A DNA stretch of 64,000 nucleotides. Origin: Myroides pelagicus (GTDB lineage: Bacteria; Bacteroidota; Bacteroidia; Flavobacteriales; Flavobacteriaceae). Of this stretch, positions 45,607 through 53,752 are shown in pieces (position 1 is the stretch's first letter; each line of letters begins with the position of its first letter). The stretch covers positions 16,365 through 80,364 of the forward strand of contig NZ_WMJY01000014.1 of the NCBI RefSeq assembly GCF_009711055.1, written 5' to 3'. The notes under the pieces were generated by a model. It saw only the letters and a list, made by a program, of their open reading frames with translations. It ran no database searches and was not told the origin of the DNA. A program made the position numbers and the translations under genes.

Positions 45607-46557
45607 ATGAAGATATTAGCAAATGACGGAATACCAGTAGAAGTAAAAAAGGTTTTAGAGCAAAAGGGATATGAGGTTATAGAAGTACGCGTAGCACATG
45701 AACAATTAGTCAACTATACTCAAAAAAATGCTATAGAAGGCTTGTTGATACAAAAAGGAACACTGCTAAACAAATCAATGATCAATGAGTTATCTCATCT
45801 TAGCGTAGTAATTTTCGCAGGGACCTCTATTGAATTGGAATTGATGGACTATATCACTTCAAAAGGGATACAGGTTATTTGGGCAGAAGAAGCATTAGCT
45901 AATGCCACTGCAGAGATGGTGTTTGCACATCTTTTTTCAGGTTGTCGTCTATTGCAAGAATCTAATAGAAATATGCCTTTAGAAGGAGATATAAGTTTCA
46001 AATCTCTACAGGAATCTTATAGCACAGGACTTGAGTTAGCTGGAAAGACATTGGGGATTATAGGAATGAATAAAGCAGGGGAATTAGTTGCTCAGAAAGC
46101 TTTAGCTTTAGGTATGAACGTATTGTATCACGATAGTAATGTATTAAGTTTAAAAGCAGATTATCTCTTGCCAAATGGAATTAGCTTTCGAGTTGATTTA
46201 GATAGTAGTCCGATAGATAAGGTACTTCATGACGCTCATTTCTTGACTGTACATACCCGTCATTTTGAGCGCTATATCATAGGAAAAGAGGAGTTAGAAA
46301 GTGCGCATCACTTGATAGGAATAATTAATTGTGCTTATCCAGAAGCAATTAATGAAGTAGCTTTAGTGGATAGGGTAAATGAGGAGCGTATTCTATTTGC
46401 TGGAATTGATCGTTTTGAAGAAGAACCGAATCCAGCAATTCAGGTATTAATGCAACCTGCGTTTTCGTTGAGCCCTAATATAAATACTTCAACAGATGAG
46501 AGTAAAGTGTTAATTTGGGAAGAAATTATTGAAAAGATGCAATTATTGAGAAATTAA
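45607..46557 (+). CDS. SerA-like D-2-hydroxyacid dehydrogenase homologue with altered active site
   Basis: 316 residues from the ATG at 45607. A TTG 15 nt upstream is the longer alternative. The order of elements is that of 3-phosphoglycerate dehydrogenase: MKILANDG, MVFAHLFSGCRLLQ.NRNMPLEGD, GKTLGIIG, INC, DRFEEEP. Key residues are changed. The GxGxxG loop reads G153-M-N-K-A-G158. The catalytic-Arg motif NCSRGG reads NCAYPE (241-246). The His of the TPHIG motif is Asn291 (SPNIN). The third residue, the EP glutamate, is kept (Glu273). It probably lacks dehydrogenase activity or does another reaction. It follows serC, where a working serA is normally found. Confidence 0.85.
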   Translation: MKILANDGIPVEVKKVLEQKGYEVIEVRVAHEQLVNYTQKNAIEGLLIQKGTLLNKSMINELSHLSVVIFAGTSIELELMDYITSKGIQVIWAEEALANATAEMVFAHLFSGCRLLQESNRNMPLEGDISFKSLQESYSTGLELAGKTLGIIGMNKAGELVAQKALALGMNVLYHDSNVLSLKADYLLPNGISFRVDLDSSPIDKVLHDAHFLTVHTRHFERYIIGKEELESAHHLIGIINCAYPEAINEVALVDRVNEERILFAGIDRFEEEPNPAIQVLMQPAFSLSPNINTSTDESKVLIWEEIIEKMQLLRN

Positions 46558-46593
46558 TTTAGTAGTTTTAGCCCTACAAAAATTAAAGAAACT

Positions 46594-47064
46594 ATGTTAG
46601 AGCAAATCACAAATTTAATTGAACAAGTAAGTTCAAAAGAGATCAGTAATGCTGGAATCTCAACAGATTTAGTAGGAGAAGTAACGAAAGAAACTGGAGA
46701 CAGTGTAATCAATGGATTCAAAGACAGTATCTCAGGAGGTGACTTAGGAGCATTGACAAGTTTATTAGGTGGAGGAACGTCTAATTTATTATCAAATCCT
46801 ATGGTTATGGGAATGATTACTAACTTGGTTGGTAGTTTAACTAGCAAATTAGGTTTAGGAGAAGGAATTGCAAATAACTTTGCAACTGCAGTTATCCCTA
46901 AGATTATTTCAAGTATAGTAAGCAAGAATAACGATGATGCAGATGGATTCCAATTGACAGATCTATTAAGTAGTTTAGGAGGAGAAAAAGGAATATTAGA
47001 TTCACTTACAGGAGGAAAAGAAGGTCTTGGAGGAGCAGCAGACTTATTGAAAGGACTTTTTTAA
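46594..47064 (+). CDS. DUF937-like glycine-rich helical protein
   Basis: 156 residues, no signal peptide. Amphipathic helices are separated by glycine-rich loops (SGGDLGALTSLLGGGTSN, SSLGGEKGILDSLTGGKEG). MVMGMITNLVGSLTSKLGLGEGIANNFATAVIPKII is reminiscent of DUF937/YidB proteins. Function unknown; possibly membrane-surface associated. It starts 37 nt after the SerA-like gene and is followed by a terminator, so it may be the last gene of that operon. Confidence 0.65.
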   Translation: MLEQITNLIEQVSSKEISNAGISTDLVGEVTKETGDSVINGFKDSISGGDLGALTSLLGGGTSNLLSNPMVMGMITNLVGSLTSKLGLGEGIANNFATAVIPKIISSIVSKNNDDADGFQLTDLLSSLGGEKGILDSLTGGKEGLGGAADLLKGLF

Positions 47065-47090
47065 TCTGAAAACAAAGTAAAGAGATATAG

Positions 47091-47119
47091 AGCAACTGTT
47101 AATTACAGTTGCTTTTTTT
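47091..47119 (+). terminator. Terminator after the serC-containing operon
   Basis: Stem AGCAACTGT (47091-47099) / ACAGTTGCT (47105-47113), then seven T. Confidence 0.9.
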
Positions 47120-47142
47120 GTTTATATTCGTTAAAAAAAGAA

Positions 47143-47853
47143 ATGACTTTAAAAGCAGTGTGGAGTGATTTTATCACTTTTTTGAAAAAACCGAATTTGC
47201 GAACAGTAGATTTGACATGGGTAGATAAGACGAAGTTTACTTTAGCCTTGTGGGGAGTAAGTCTTGTGTTTATTGTTCTGCTAGGTAGCTTGATAGAATT
47301 GATTGTTGAAATACCAGAGCCTGATATGTTTGATATTGCTCTTGAAAAATTAGGAATTCCTGCTTTTATTGCTTTTGTTGTTTTAGTGGGGCCATTGTTT
47401 GAGGAAATTGTATTTCGTTCCCCATTGCGTTTTCGCGTATCTTCCCTGATAATTTCTAGTTTGTTTCTTGTTCTTTTTATAATTGGTTTGCTAGATTCGA
47501 TTACAGGTGTATTGGGTTATATTTTACTTGGAGTAGTTGCCGCTTTATTTTTTATAGGTGTACACTTTTTGACGAAGAAAAAAGAGCAGAGTGAGCAGCT
47601 TTATACTCGTTATTATCCATATATATTTTATGGAATTAGTTTACTTTTTGGCTATATTCATATAACTAATTTTGAAGATATATCGACAAGAATACTTTTG
47701 TTATCTCCTTTAGTGATTTTTCCTCAATTTGTTTTAGGACTGGGGATTGGGTATGTGCGAGTGCGTTATGGGTTTTGGTATGGTTGCTTGTTTCACGTTG
47801 TTAATAACGCAATAGCTATATCGATGTTCTTTTTAGAAGATAAGTTTCTATAG
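47143..47853 (+). CDS. CPBP family intramembrane glutamic protease
   Basis: 236 residues with six to seven helices. The ABI/CPBP motifs are present: motif 1 EEIVFR (in GPLFEEIVFRSPLRF, ~84-98), motif 2 with FGYIHITNF (~167-175) and motif 3 FHVVNNAIA (~218-226). They supply the Glu, His and His/Asn of the Rce1-type active site. It is likely an inner-membrane protease or a protein-modifying/immunity factor. It starts 24 nt after a terminator. Substrate unknown. Confidence 0.87.
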   Translation: MTLKAVWSDFITFLKKPNLRTVDLTWVDKTKFTLALWGVSLVFIVLLGSLIELIVEIPEPDMFDIALEKLGIPAFIAFVVLVGPLFEEIVFRSPLRFRVSSLIISSLFLVLFIIGLLDSITGVLGYILLGVVAALFFIGVHFLTKKKEQSEQLYTRYYPYIFYGISLLFGYIHITNFEDISTRILLLSPLVIFPQFVLGLGIGYVRVRYGFWYGCLFHVVNNAIAISMFFLEDKFL

Positions 47854-47934
47854 GGGTATTTTAACATTAATAGATATAAAGGTCTCAAAGAAAAAGTGAT
47901 AACTTTGATTGACTCAACTTTAAAAGATAATGAT

Positions 47935-48402
47935 ATGAATAGTATTCACTGGCATACGAAGTTATTTGACGAATTAACTGTCAATGAACTTTATGATATA
48001 TTGCGTTTGCGCACTGATATTTTTGTAGTAGAGCAGAACTGTGCATATCCAGAGTTAGACAATAAAGACAAGAAGTGTTTACATGTATTTGCAACTTTGC
48101 AAAATCAAGTGATTGCTTGTGCACGTATAGTTCCTCCGGGCTTGAGTTATCCGCAAATATCCATCGGTCGTGTAGCTGTAGATGTTACTCATCGAAAAGA
48201 TGGTATGGGAAGAACACTGATGCAACATGCATTGCTAAAGATTATAGAAGAATTTGGTCCACAAGATATTCAAATTGGTGCTCAATGCTATTTGAAAGAC
48301 TTCTATGGCTCTTTTGGATTCGAACCTGCTTCAGCTGATTATTTAGAAGATGGTATTCCCCATTTAGATATGATACGAAAGGCTTCGGTCTATGATATAT
48401 AA
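47935..48402 (+). CDS. GNAT family N-acetyltransferase (ElaA-like)
   Basis: 155 residues. The acetyl-CoA-binding motif is IGRVAVDVTHRKDGMGRTLM. ElaA features are FDELTVNELYDILRLRTDIFVVEQNCAYPELDNKD and the terminal FYGSFGFEPASADYLEDGIPHLDMI. The open frame extends upstream to a GTG at 47896. A TAACTTTG -7 box lies at 47900-47907, which places transcription start after that GTG, so I chose the ATG at 47935. The acetyl acceptor is unknown. Confidence 0.87.
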   Translation: MNSIHWHTKLFDELTVNELYDILRLRTDIFVVEQNCAYPELDNKDKKCLHVFATLQNQVIACARIVPPGLSYPQISIGRVAVDVTHRKDGMGRTLMQHALLKIIEEFGPQDIQIGAQCYLKDFYGSFGFEPASADYLEDGIPHLDMIRKASVYDI

Positions 48403-48405
48403 AGT

Positions 48406-48432
48406 AAAACGTCTCTTTTAAAGAGACGTTTT
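48406..48432. terminator. Bidirectional terminator
   Basis: AAAACGTCTCTTT (48406-48418) and AAAGAGACGTTTT (48420-48432) form a near-perfect palindrome between the acetyltransferase gene and the convergent MATE gene. Confidence 0.85.
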
Positions 48433-48438
48433 ATTTTA

Positions 48439-49896
48439 TTATACTTTTTTGAGCTTCCACTTTCCTCTTTTGAAAAGAATAAAAGCTAGGATAGCAATAA
48501 TGGTTTCAGATGCCGGTATAGCGATAAATGTACCTGTTGGTCCCATGTCTAAGTTATAAGTAAGAATATAGGCAAGCGGAATCTGAAAAATCCAAAAGCC
48601 TATAATATTGATGATGGTAGGTGTTATTGTATCACCTGCTCCATTGAATGCATTCATTAAGGTCATTCCAATGCCGTAAACGATAAATCCTATAGCCCCA
48701 ATGTACATAGCCTCTTTTGCTATGGTTTTGATAGCTTCGTCTGTTGTAAAGAAGGAAGCGAGTATCTCCGCCATCGTAAAGAAAATAACAGTGACGATAG
48801 CCATATAGATGATGTTGTACTTGAGGGTAACAAGAACAGATTGATAAGCCTTATTAGGGTTTTTATCACCAAGATTTTGTCCTACAAGGGTTGAAGCTGC
48901 GTTACTTAATCCCCAAGCAGGTAGGATAAAGAATACTAATAGACGCAAGCAAGTTAGGAAACCAGACGAGCCAACTTCTCCACCGCTATGTGCTACAATG
49001 CGTGCTAAGATAACCCAGCTGCAAGTAGCTATCATATATTGAACCATGCCTGGTACAGCTATTTTGATAATATTCCACAGCATATTCCATTGAAGTTTGA
49101 AGTAACTCCATTTAAGCTGAATCAAAGAATCTTTACGTGTCAAGTAATAAATTTGATAACCTACTCCTAGGCTTCGACCGATTGCTGTAGAGTAGGCTGC
49201 TCCATCTAGTCCCATCTCTGGGAATATCCACCAGCCGCGTACCATGATAGGACATAAGATTATATTAATAAGGTTTCCGAACCATAGACTTTTCATAGCA
49301 AGAGCAGAGTTACCTACTCCTCGAAAAATACCATTAATTAGGAATAAAAGCATAATAGAAATAGAGCTGACAAGTAAGATACGTGTGTAGCTATATCCGT
49401 AGGTTGCAGCTTCTTCTGAGGCCCCCATCCACAATAACCATTCTTTTGCATAGATAAACCCTGTGATACTCAAAATAAGAGTGATAAAAATCGATAGGGA
49501 GATTGCTTGTGCAGCATTCTGAGCTGCTTTGATTCTATCTTTCTCTCCTATTCTCCTAGCGACAATAGCAGTTGCAGCCATACTGATGCCAATACAGATA
49601 GCATAGATAATAGATAAGAGTGATTCCGTCAATCCAACACTTTGAATAGCATAAGCACTTTCTTTTAAATGGCCAACGAAGTATAAATCTACCAAGGCAA
49701 AGATAGATTCCATTAGCATTTCAAACATCATCGGAAGAGCTAATAGAAATACAGCCTTCTTGATAGGCATATTAGTCAAATCAAAGTTTTCATTGGAGAA
49801 TGATTGTTTTGTCAGTTGCCATAAACTGTTGTTATCTGAAGATTGTATCGTTTGGTTTTCCATAATAAACTGTAACGTATAAAAAGTATTCGTCAT
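48439..49896 (-). CDS. MATE family efflux transporter (second)
   Basis: 485 residues. Twelve helices in two MatE domains; LALPMMFEMLMESIFALVDLYFVGHL starts the first. It is not closely similar to the MATE protein at 22.9 kb and is nearer to the NorM/DinF-like branch with a ~55-residue N-terminal extension. The start is uncertain: ATG 49896 (used here) or ATG 49863, giving MENQTIQSSDNNS. The promoter at 49926-49955 allows both. Substrate unknown. Confidence 0.88.
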   Translation of the reverse strand: MTNTFYTLQFIMENQTIQSSDNNSLWQLTKQSFSNENFDLTNMPIKKAVFLLALPMMFEMLMESIFALVDLYFVGHLKESAYAIQSVGLTESLLSIIYAICIGISMAATAIVARRIGEKDRIKAAQNAAQAISLSIFITLILSITGFIYAKEWLLWMGASEEAATYGYSYTRILLVSSISIMLLFLINGIFRGVGNSALAMKSLWFGNLINIILCPIMVRGWWIFPEMGLDGAAYSTAIGRSLGVGYQIYYLTRKDSLIQLKWSYFKLQWNMLWNIIKIAVPGMVQYMIATCSWVILARIVAHSGGEVGSSGFLTCLRLLVFFILPAWGLSNAASTLVGQNLGDKNPNKAYQSVLVTLKYNIIYMAIVTVIFFTMAEILASFFTTDEAIKTIAKEAMYIGAIGFIVYGIGMTLMNAFNGAGDTITPTIINIIGFWIFQIPLAYILTYNLDMGPTGTFIAIPASETIIAILAFILFKRGKWKLKKV

Positions 49897-49925
49897 TTGA
49901 TTATTTACAAATGAACAAAGCCGTA

Positions 49926-49955
49926 CAAAAGTAAGGGATTAATCAACTTTACAAA
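49926..49955 (-). promoter_or_regulatory. Promoter of the second MATE gene
   Basis: Minus-strand TTTG (49955-49952), 18-nt spacer, TACTTTTG (49933-49926). Confidence 0.72.
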
Positions 49956-50104
49956 TTGAAAATTTAGCGAAATAATTTAGCAATTGTATAACAAATGAGT
50001 TGGCTTAGTACCTAAGTAGTCAAGAGCTGAAAATGTTAAAATAAAATGTGTTTAATTTTGTAACATTTAGTGAGTTAAAGTATCTAAATAGTAAAAGAAA
50101 TAAG

Positions 50105-50593
50105 ATGGAAAAGAAAGAAAAGTTTGAATCACTTTATAACACTTATTGGCAAACGGTTTACAGAGTTACTTTAGGATATGTGACAAATGAGGATTGGGCT
50201 AAAGACATTACCCAAGATACTTTCATTGCGATTTGGAATCAAATGGACAGTTTCAGAGGAGATTCTTCTATCAATACTTGGATATATCGTATAGCTGTAA
50301 ATAACTGTTTGAGACAGTTGCAACGAAGTAAGAAGATAGTTTTTCAATCTGAAATAAGTGAAAGACACTCAAAGGAGGAAGTAGAGTATGATGAGTTAGA
50401 TACGACAGCTCTATTAGCCTGTATAGCGAGCTTACCACCAATGAGTAGGTTGATTATATCATTGCATTTAGAAGGTTTAAATCAGAGGGAAATAGCAGAG
50501 GTTGTAGGAGTATCACATGCTAATGTGAGAGTTAAAATACATCGTATTAAAGATGATCTATATCAAAAAATTAAAAAATATGAAGACGAATAA
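50105..50593 (+). CDS. RNA polymerase ECF-type sigma factor
   Basis: 162 residues from ATG 50105. Sigma-70 region 2 is at ~10-75 (LYNTYWQTVYRVTLGYVTNEDWAKDITQDTFIAIW) and region 4 at ~110-158 (LPPMSRLIISLHLEGLNQREIAEVVGVSHANVRVKIHRIK). An in-frame ATG at 50048 would add 19 residues, but a TAATTTTG box at 50053-50060 puts the transcript start after it. The stop overlaps the next gene by 14 nt, and that gene encodes a membrane protein that is the probable anti-sigma partner. Confidence 0.9.
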   Translation: MEKKEKFESLYNTYWQTVYRVTLGYVTNEDWAKDITQDTFIAIWNQMDSFRGDSSINTWIYRIAVNNCLRQLQRSKKIVFQSEISERHSKEEVEYDELDTTALLACIASLPPMSRLIISLHLEGLNQREIAEVVGVSHANVRVKIHRIKDDLYQKIKKYEDE

Positions 50594-51158
50594 CGATTTA
50601 GAAAAATTGTGGAAAACAAAGGTTAATTCACAACGAATAAATGAAGTGGAATTAGCGATCAAGCAAAATGAGCAACAACAGAAACGAGTACGTTGGTATG
50701 TAGGAATAATAGGTACGTTGACATTAGCTTATTTTTGTTGGTTATATAATATGACTACATCAAGCTTACTCATTACAAAGTTAGGTCTGATTGTAGCTAT
50801 ATTGGCTGTCCTTGGATATATAGGGGTGTTTGTTTACTTACAACGTCAACACTATCGAGTAGAAGGTCAATTATCAACGGATAGTGTAAATTATCTTAAA
50901 GCGTTAAGAAATCAGATGAATAGAAATAAATGGCTAGCGAGAATAGTATATCCTATTTATGCTGTTGTACTATTAATAGGTATCGTCTTGGGAACTTATG
51001 AATATACAGCCACTATTGAGCCGATTTGGCGTATAGGTATTTATGTTGTTTTGGGCGTCTGGGTTGTTATCTCTCTTAATATGATGATTGCTTTTAAGCA
51101 AAAACAGGAGAATCGAATAAGGAACTTAATTGAAGATATCGAGAATAGTATAAAATAG
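50580..51158 (+). CDS. Membrane protein, probable partner/anti-sigma of the ECF factor
   Basis: 192 residues from ATG 50580. A cytosolic N-terminal helix (~1-38, NNDLEKLWKTKVNSQRINEVELAIKQ) is followed by two pairs of membrane helices (~40-58 and 66-88; ~120-140 and 150-172) and a basic coiled tail. The overlap with the sigma gene indicates translational coupling. A recognised anti-sigma (ZAS or FecR) domain is not visible, so the regulatory role is inferred from position only. Confidence 0.65.
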   Translation: MKTNNDLEKLWKTKVNSQRINEVELAIKQNEQQQKRVRWYVGIIGTLTLAYFCWLYNMTTSSLLITKLGLIVAILAVLGYIGVFVYLQRQHYRVEGQLSTDSVNYLKALRNQMNRNKWLARIVYPIYAVVLLIGIVLGTYEYTATIEPIWRIGIYVVLGVWVVISLNMMIAFKQKQENRIRNLIEDIENSIK

Positions 51159-51189
51159 AATATAATTCTCAACAGTTGAAAAAATATAG

Positions 51190-51217
51190 AACCAGCTTAT
51201 TTAAAGCTGGTTTTTTT
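51190..51217 (+). terminator. Terminator of the sigma factor operon
   Basis: AACCAGCTT (51190-51198), loop attta, AAGCTGGTT (51204-51212), T tract to 51217. Confidence 0.9.
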
Positions 51218-51304
51218 ATGTATTAGAATCGCAAATTATGAAAAATACTATTTAGATAACTATTTAGGCATAAAAATTGCAAGTAGCAAACTAAAGAATT
51301 GATT

Positions 51305-51391
51305 ATGAAGGAAACCCCTTATAAACATAGGGGGTTAATCTATGCTGACTACTAGATACTTCTTCTTATAGATTAAGGTAGTAGGTTTTTT
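51305..51391 (+). promoter_or_regulatory. Structured 5' leader with terminator-like hairpin and competing stem
   Basis: Upstream of the T9SS-B gene there is a stem AACCCC (51313-51318) / GGGGTT (51331-51336). AATCTAT (51337-51343) can pair with ATAGATT (51368-51374). CTACT (51349-51353) can pair with AGTAG (51380-51384), and that pair is followed by six T. The last two pairings are interleaved, so they exclude each other or form a pseudoknot. A 16-codon ORF (51305-51355) spans the left parts. This is the layout of an attenuator, but none is known here. Confidence 0.4.
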
Positions 51392-51414
51392 AGCAAGTGC
51401 AAAAAGTTATTTTA

Positions 51415-52692
51415 ATGAAAAAAAGTTTTTTTTTAATTGCAGTAGGAACCCAAGTGTTAGGGCTAACGCATGGTTATTCTCAAACGCCAGCTTCTTTTTC
51501 GAATGAAGGTGTGGTGTATGTTTCTCCAAATGAAGTAGTATCAGTTGTAGGAGAGTTCGTTAATAAAGAAAATGGAAATTTTAAAACGGATGGAACAATT
51601 TATTACCAGAGTGATTTCACCAATGAGAATTTGTATTATTCTTCTGATGGAGTGGATTCAGGACGTACTGTTTTTGGGTCAAATGAAGGAAAACCAGCAG
51701 TTCAAACTATTGCTGGAAGTAAAGTGACAGAATTACATCACGTAGTTTTTAATAATTCAACAGCTAATGAAGCTTTTAATGTATTAGGAGATTTAAGCAT
51801 TTCTGGTGAAGCTGATTTTCAAAAAGGAATAGTTAAAGTAGATTCTCTTAAAGGTGGAGCGGTTACTTTCTTAGAAAAGAGTTCGTGGAAGAATGCTTCT
51901 GATCAAAGTCATATCACAGGAAAAGTAGAAAAGGAAGGTAGAGAGACATTTGCTTTTCCGATAGGTAATAAAGGGAAGTTTAGATATGCGAAGATTAGTG
52001 CTCCACAAAACAAGAAAGATGTTGCCAATGGTGAGTATACATTAAAGGATAAAGCTTTTTTTGCTATTCGAGAGAATAAAGAGGAGATTATTGAATTAAT
52101 TAATACAAATGAATATTGGTTAGTTGATCTAAACAGCAATGCGAAAAGCACCATCATGGTTACCTTGAGTTGGGCAGATGATACGACGCTCAAGGAAATC
52201 ATTAATTCACCTGATGAATCACTTCACGTAATTCGTTGGGATAAGAAAAAACAAATGTGGGTAGATGAAGGTGGAGCTGTTGATTTGGATGCTCAAGAAG
52301 TAACAACTATTGCTGATGTGAAAGGGTATGGATTCTTTACTTTGGCTAGAGTGAAGAATACGGATATAGGTGATGGGGATATTAAGATCTACAACTTCGT
52401 TAATGCTAATGGAGGAGACTATAATGATTATTTCAGAATTGAAAATATTAATAAATATCCTGATAATACAGTAGAGATTTATAACCGTTGGGGATCACTA
52501 GTTTATCAAACAAAAAACTACAATAGTAAAAATAATGTATTTAAAGGATATTCTGAAGGAAAAGGTACGGTCAATAAGAGTGAGAAGTTACCTTCAGGTA
52601 CTTACTATTATTTGTTGAAGTATAAAGTTTCAGATAAGAAAGGGAATAACATAGTGAAACGTAGTGGATATTTACACTTAGAGAGTAATTAA
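51415..52692 (+). CDS. T9SS type B sorted protein (gliding-motility C-terminal domain)
   Basis: 425 residues from ATG 51415, which gives a clean signal peptide (MKKSFFLIAVGTQVLGLTHG, cleaved near YSQ). A GTG 18 nt upstream would spoil it. The middle is a strand-rich adhesin-like region. The last ~85 residues (IYNFVNANGGDYNDYFRIEN, then VEIYNRWGSLVYQTKNY and SGTYYYLLKYK) match the gliding_CTERM/CHU_C type B sorting domain. It is exported by Sec and then by the type IX system and held at or released from the cell surface. Its partner PorP/SprF follows 23 nt later. Confidence 0.9.
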   Translation: MKKSFFLIAVGTQVLGLTHGYSQTPASFSNEGVVYVSPNEVVSVVGEFVNKENGNFKTDGTIYYQSDFTNENLYYSSDGVDSGRTVFGSNEGKPAVQTIAGSKVTELHHVVFNNSTANEAFNVLGDLSISGEADFQKGIVKVDSLKGGAVTFLEKSSWKNASDQSHITGKVEKEGRETFAFPIGNKGKFRYAKISAPQNKKDVANGEYTLKDKAFFAIRENKEEIIELINTNEYWLVDLNSNAKSTIMVTLSWADDTTLKEIINSPDESLHVIRWDKKKQMWVDEGGAVDLDAQEVTTIADVKGYGFFTLARVKNTDIGDGDIKIYNFVNANGGDYNDYFRIENINKYPDNTVEIYNRWGSLVYQTKNYNSKNNVFKGYSEGKGTVNKSEKLPSGTYYYLLKYKVSDKKGNNIVKRSGYLHLESN

Positions 52693-52715
52693 AAAAAGCA
52701 GTAGAAAAGAAAGCT

Positions 52716-53642
52716 ATGAAAAGTATAAAAGTTATTATAAGCACACTAATAGTCGGTATAACTGCTACAGTGTACGCGCAGCAAGACCCTCAATACACAC
52801 AATATATGTACAATCATTCCGTGATCAACCCTGCTTATGTAGGTACGTTGGAAGACTTGACTATATATGGTCAGTATCGTGCACAGTGGATAGGTCTTGA
52901 TGGTGCACCACAGACTGCTAATTTTTCAGTTAGTGGACCATTAGGAAATAAAGGTGTTTCAGGAGGAATTAGTTTTGTCAATGATCGCATTGGAGCAATG
53001 AATGATAATACGATCTTTTTGGATTTAGGATATACAATCAATCTTAATTATGAGTATAAACTAGCCTTTGGTTTAAAAGGGCAGTTGAATATTTTAGATG
53101 TAGACTACACTAAGTTGGACATCTATCACACTGAAGACCCCATGTTGAGAGAGAATATCAATAATAAATTTACTCCGAATATTGGAGTAGGATTAATGGT
53201 TTATTCTGATCGTTCTTATTTTGGAATTTCTGCTCCGTCTTTATTATCTACCTATCGATACAATGATAATGAAGCTATAACAAAGATGAAGAAAGAAGTT
53301 CATATGTTTGTGACAGGGGGATATGTCTTTGATATTGGAAGTGATGTGTTTTTCAAACCTGCCTTTTTGATGAAAGCAGTACAGGGTGCGCCTTTACAAG
53401 TGGACTTGACAGCTAATTTCTTGTTTAGTGAAAAGTATACTGCAGGTATTGCTTATCGATGGGACGCAGCTATCAGTGGTTTAGTTGGTTTTCAAGTCAC
53501 AGACAATTTAATGATTGGGTATAGTTATGATGCAGATACAACAAGTTTACAACGATTTAATTCAGGATCACATGAGGTATTCATGAAGTTTACTTTGTTT
53601 AATAGAGATAAGACGAAGGTAATGACTACCCGATTCTTCTAG
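52716..53642 (+). CDS. PorP/SprF family type IX secretion membrane protein
   Basis: 308 residues. It has a signal peptide (1-21, to VYAQ) and then QDPQYTQYMYNHSVINPAYVGT, the PorP/SprF opening. A beta-barrel of alternating strands follows, ending in a terminal Phe-Phe. Such proteins help translocate or anchor the type B CTD protein encoded beside them, so it is probably specific for the preceding gene product. It is the last gene before a terminator. Confidence 0.93.
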   Translation: MKSIKVIISTLIVGITATVYAQQDPQYTQYMYNHSVINPAYVGTLEDLTIYGQYRAQWIGLDGAPQTANFSVSGPLGNKGVSGGISFVNDRIGAMNDNTIFLDLGYTINLNYEYKLAFGLKGQLNILDVDYTKLDIYHTEDPMLRENINNKFTPNIGVGLMVYSDRSYFGISAPSLLSTYRYNDNEAITKMKKEVHMFVTGGYVFDIGSDVFFKPAFLMKAVQGAPLQVDLTANFLFSEKYTAGIAYRWDAAISGLVGFQVTDNLMIGYSYDADTTSLQRFNSGSHEVFMKFTLFNRDKTKVMTTRFF

Positions 53643-53687
53643 TAGTTTTAAAGTTTTTCAAATAGTTAATATAAACTAGCCCGAAAG

Positions 53688-53716
53688 AGGTAACCTATCC
53701 GTAGGTTGCCTTTTTT
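53688..53716 (+). terminator. Terminator of the T9SS-B/PorP operon
   Basis: AGGTAACCTA (53688-53697), loop tccg, TAGGTTGCCT (53702-53711) with one G-U pair, then six T. Confidence 0.88.
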
Positions 53717-53752
53717 ATATTATAGCTTTTTAAGTTGTTTTATATTTGTGCC

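Noticed and set aside
53735..53752. Upstream start for the pseudouridine synthase gene
   Set aside because: The extra codons overlap a TATATTTG promoter box, and family members begin near the ATG at 53753.
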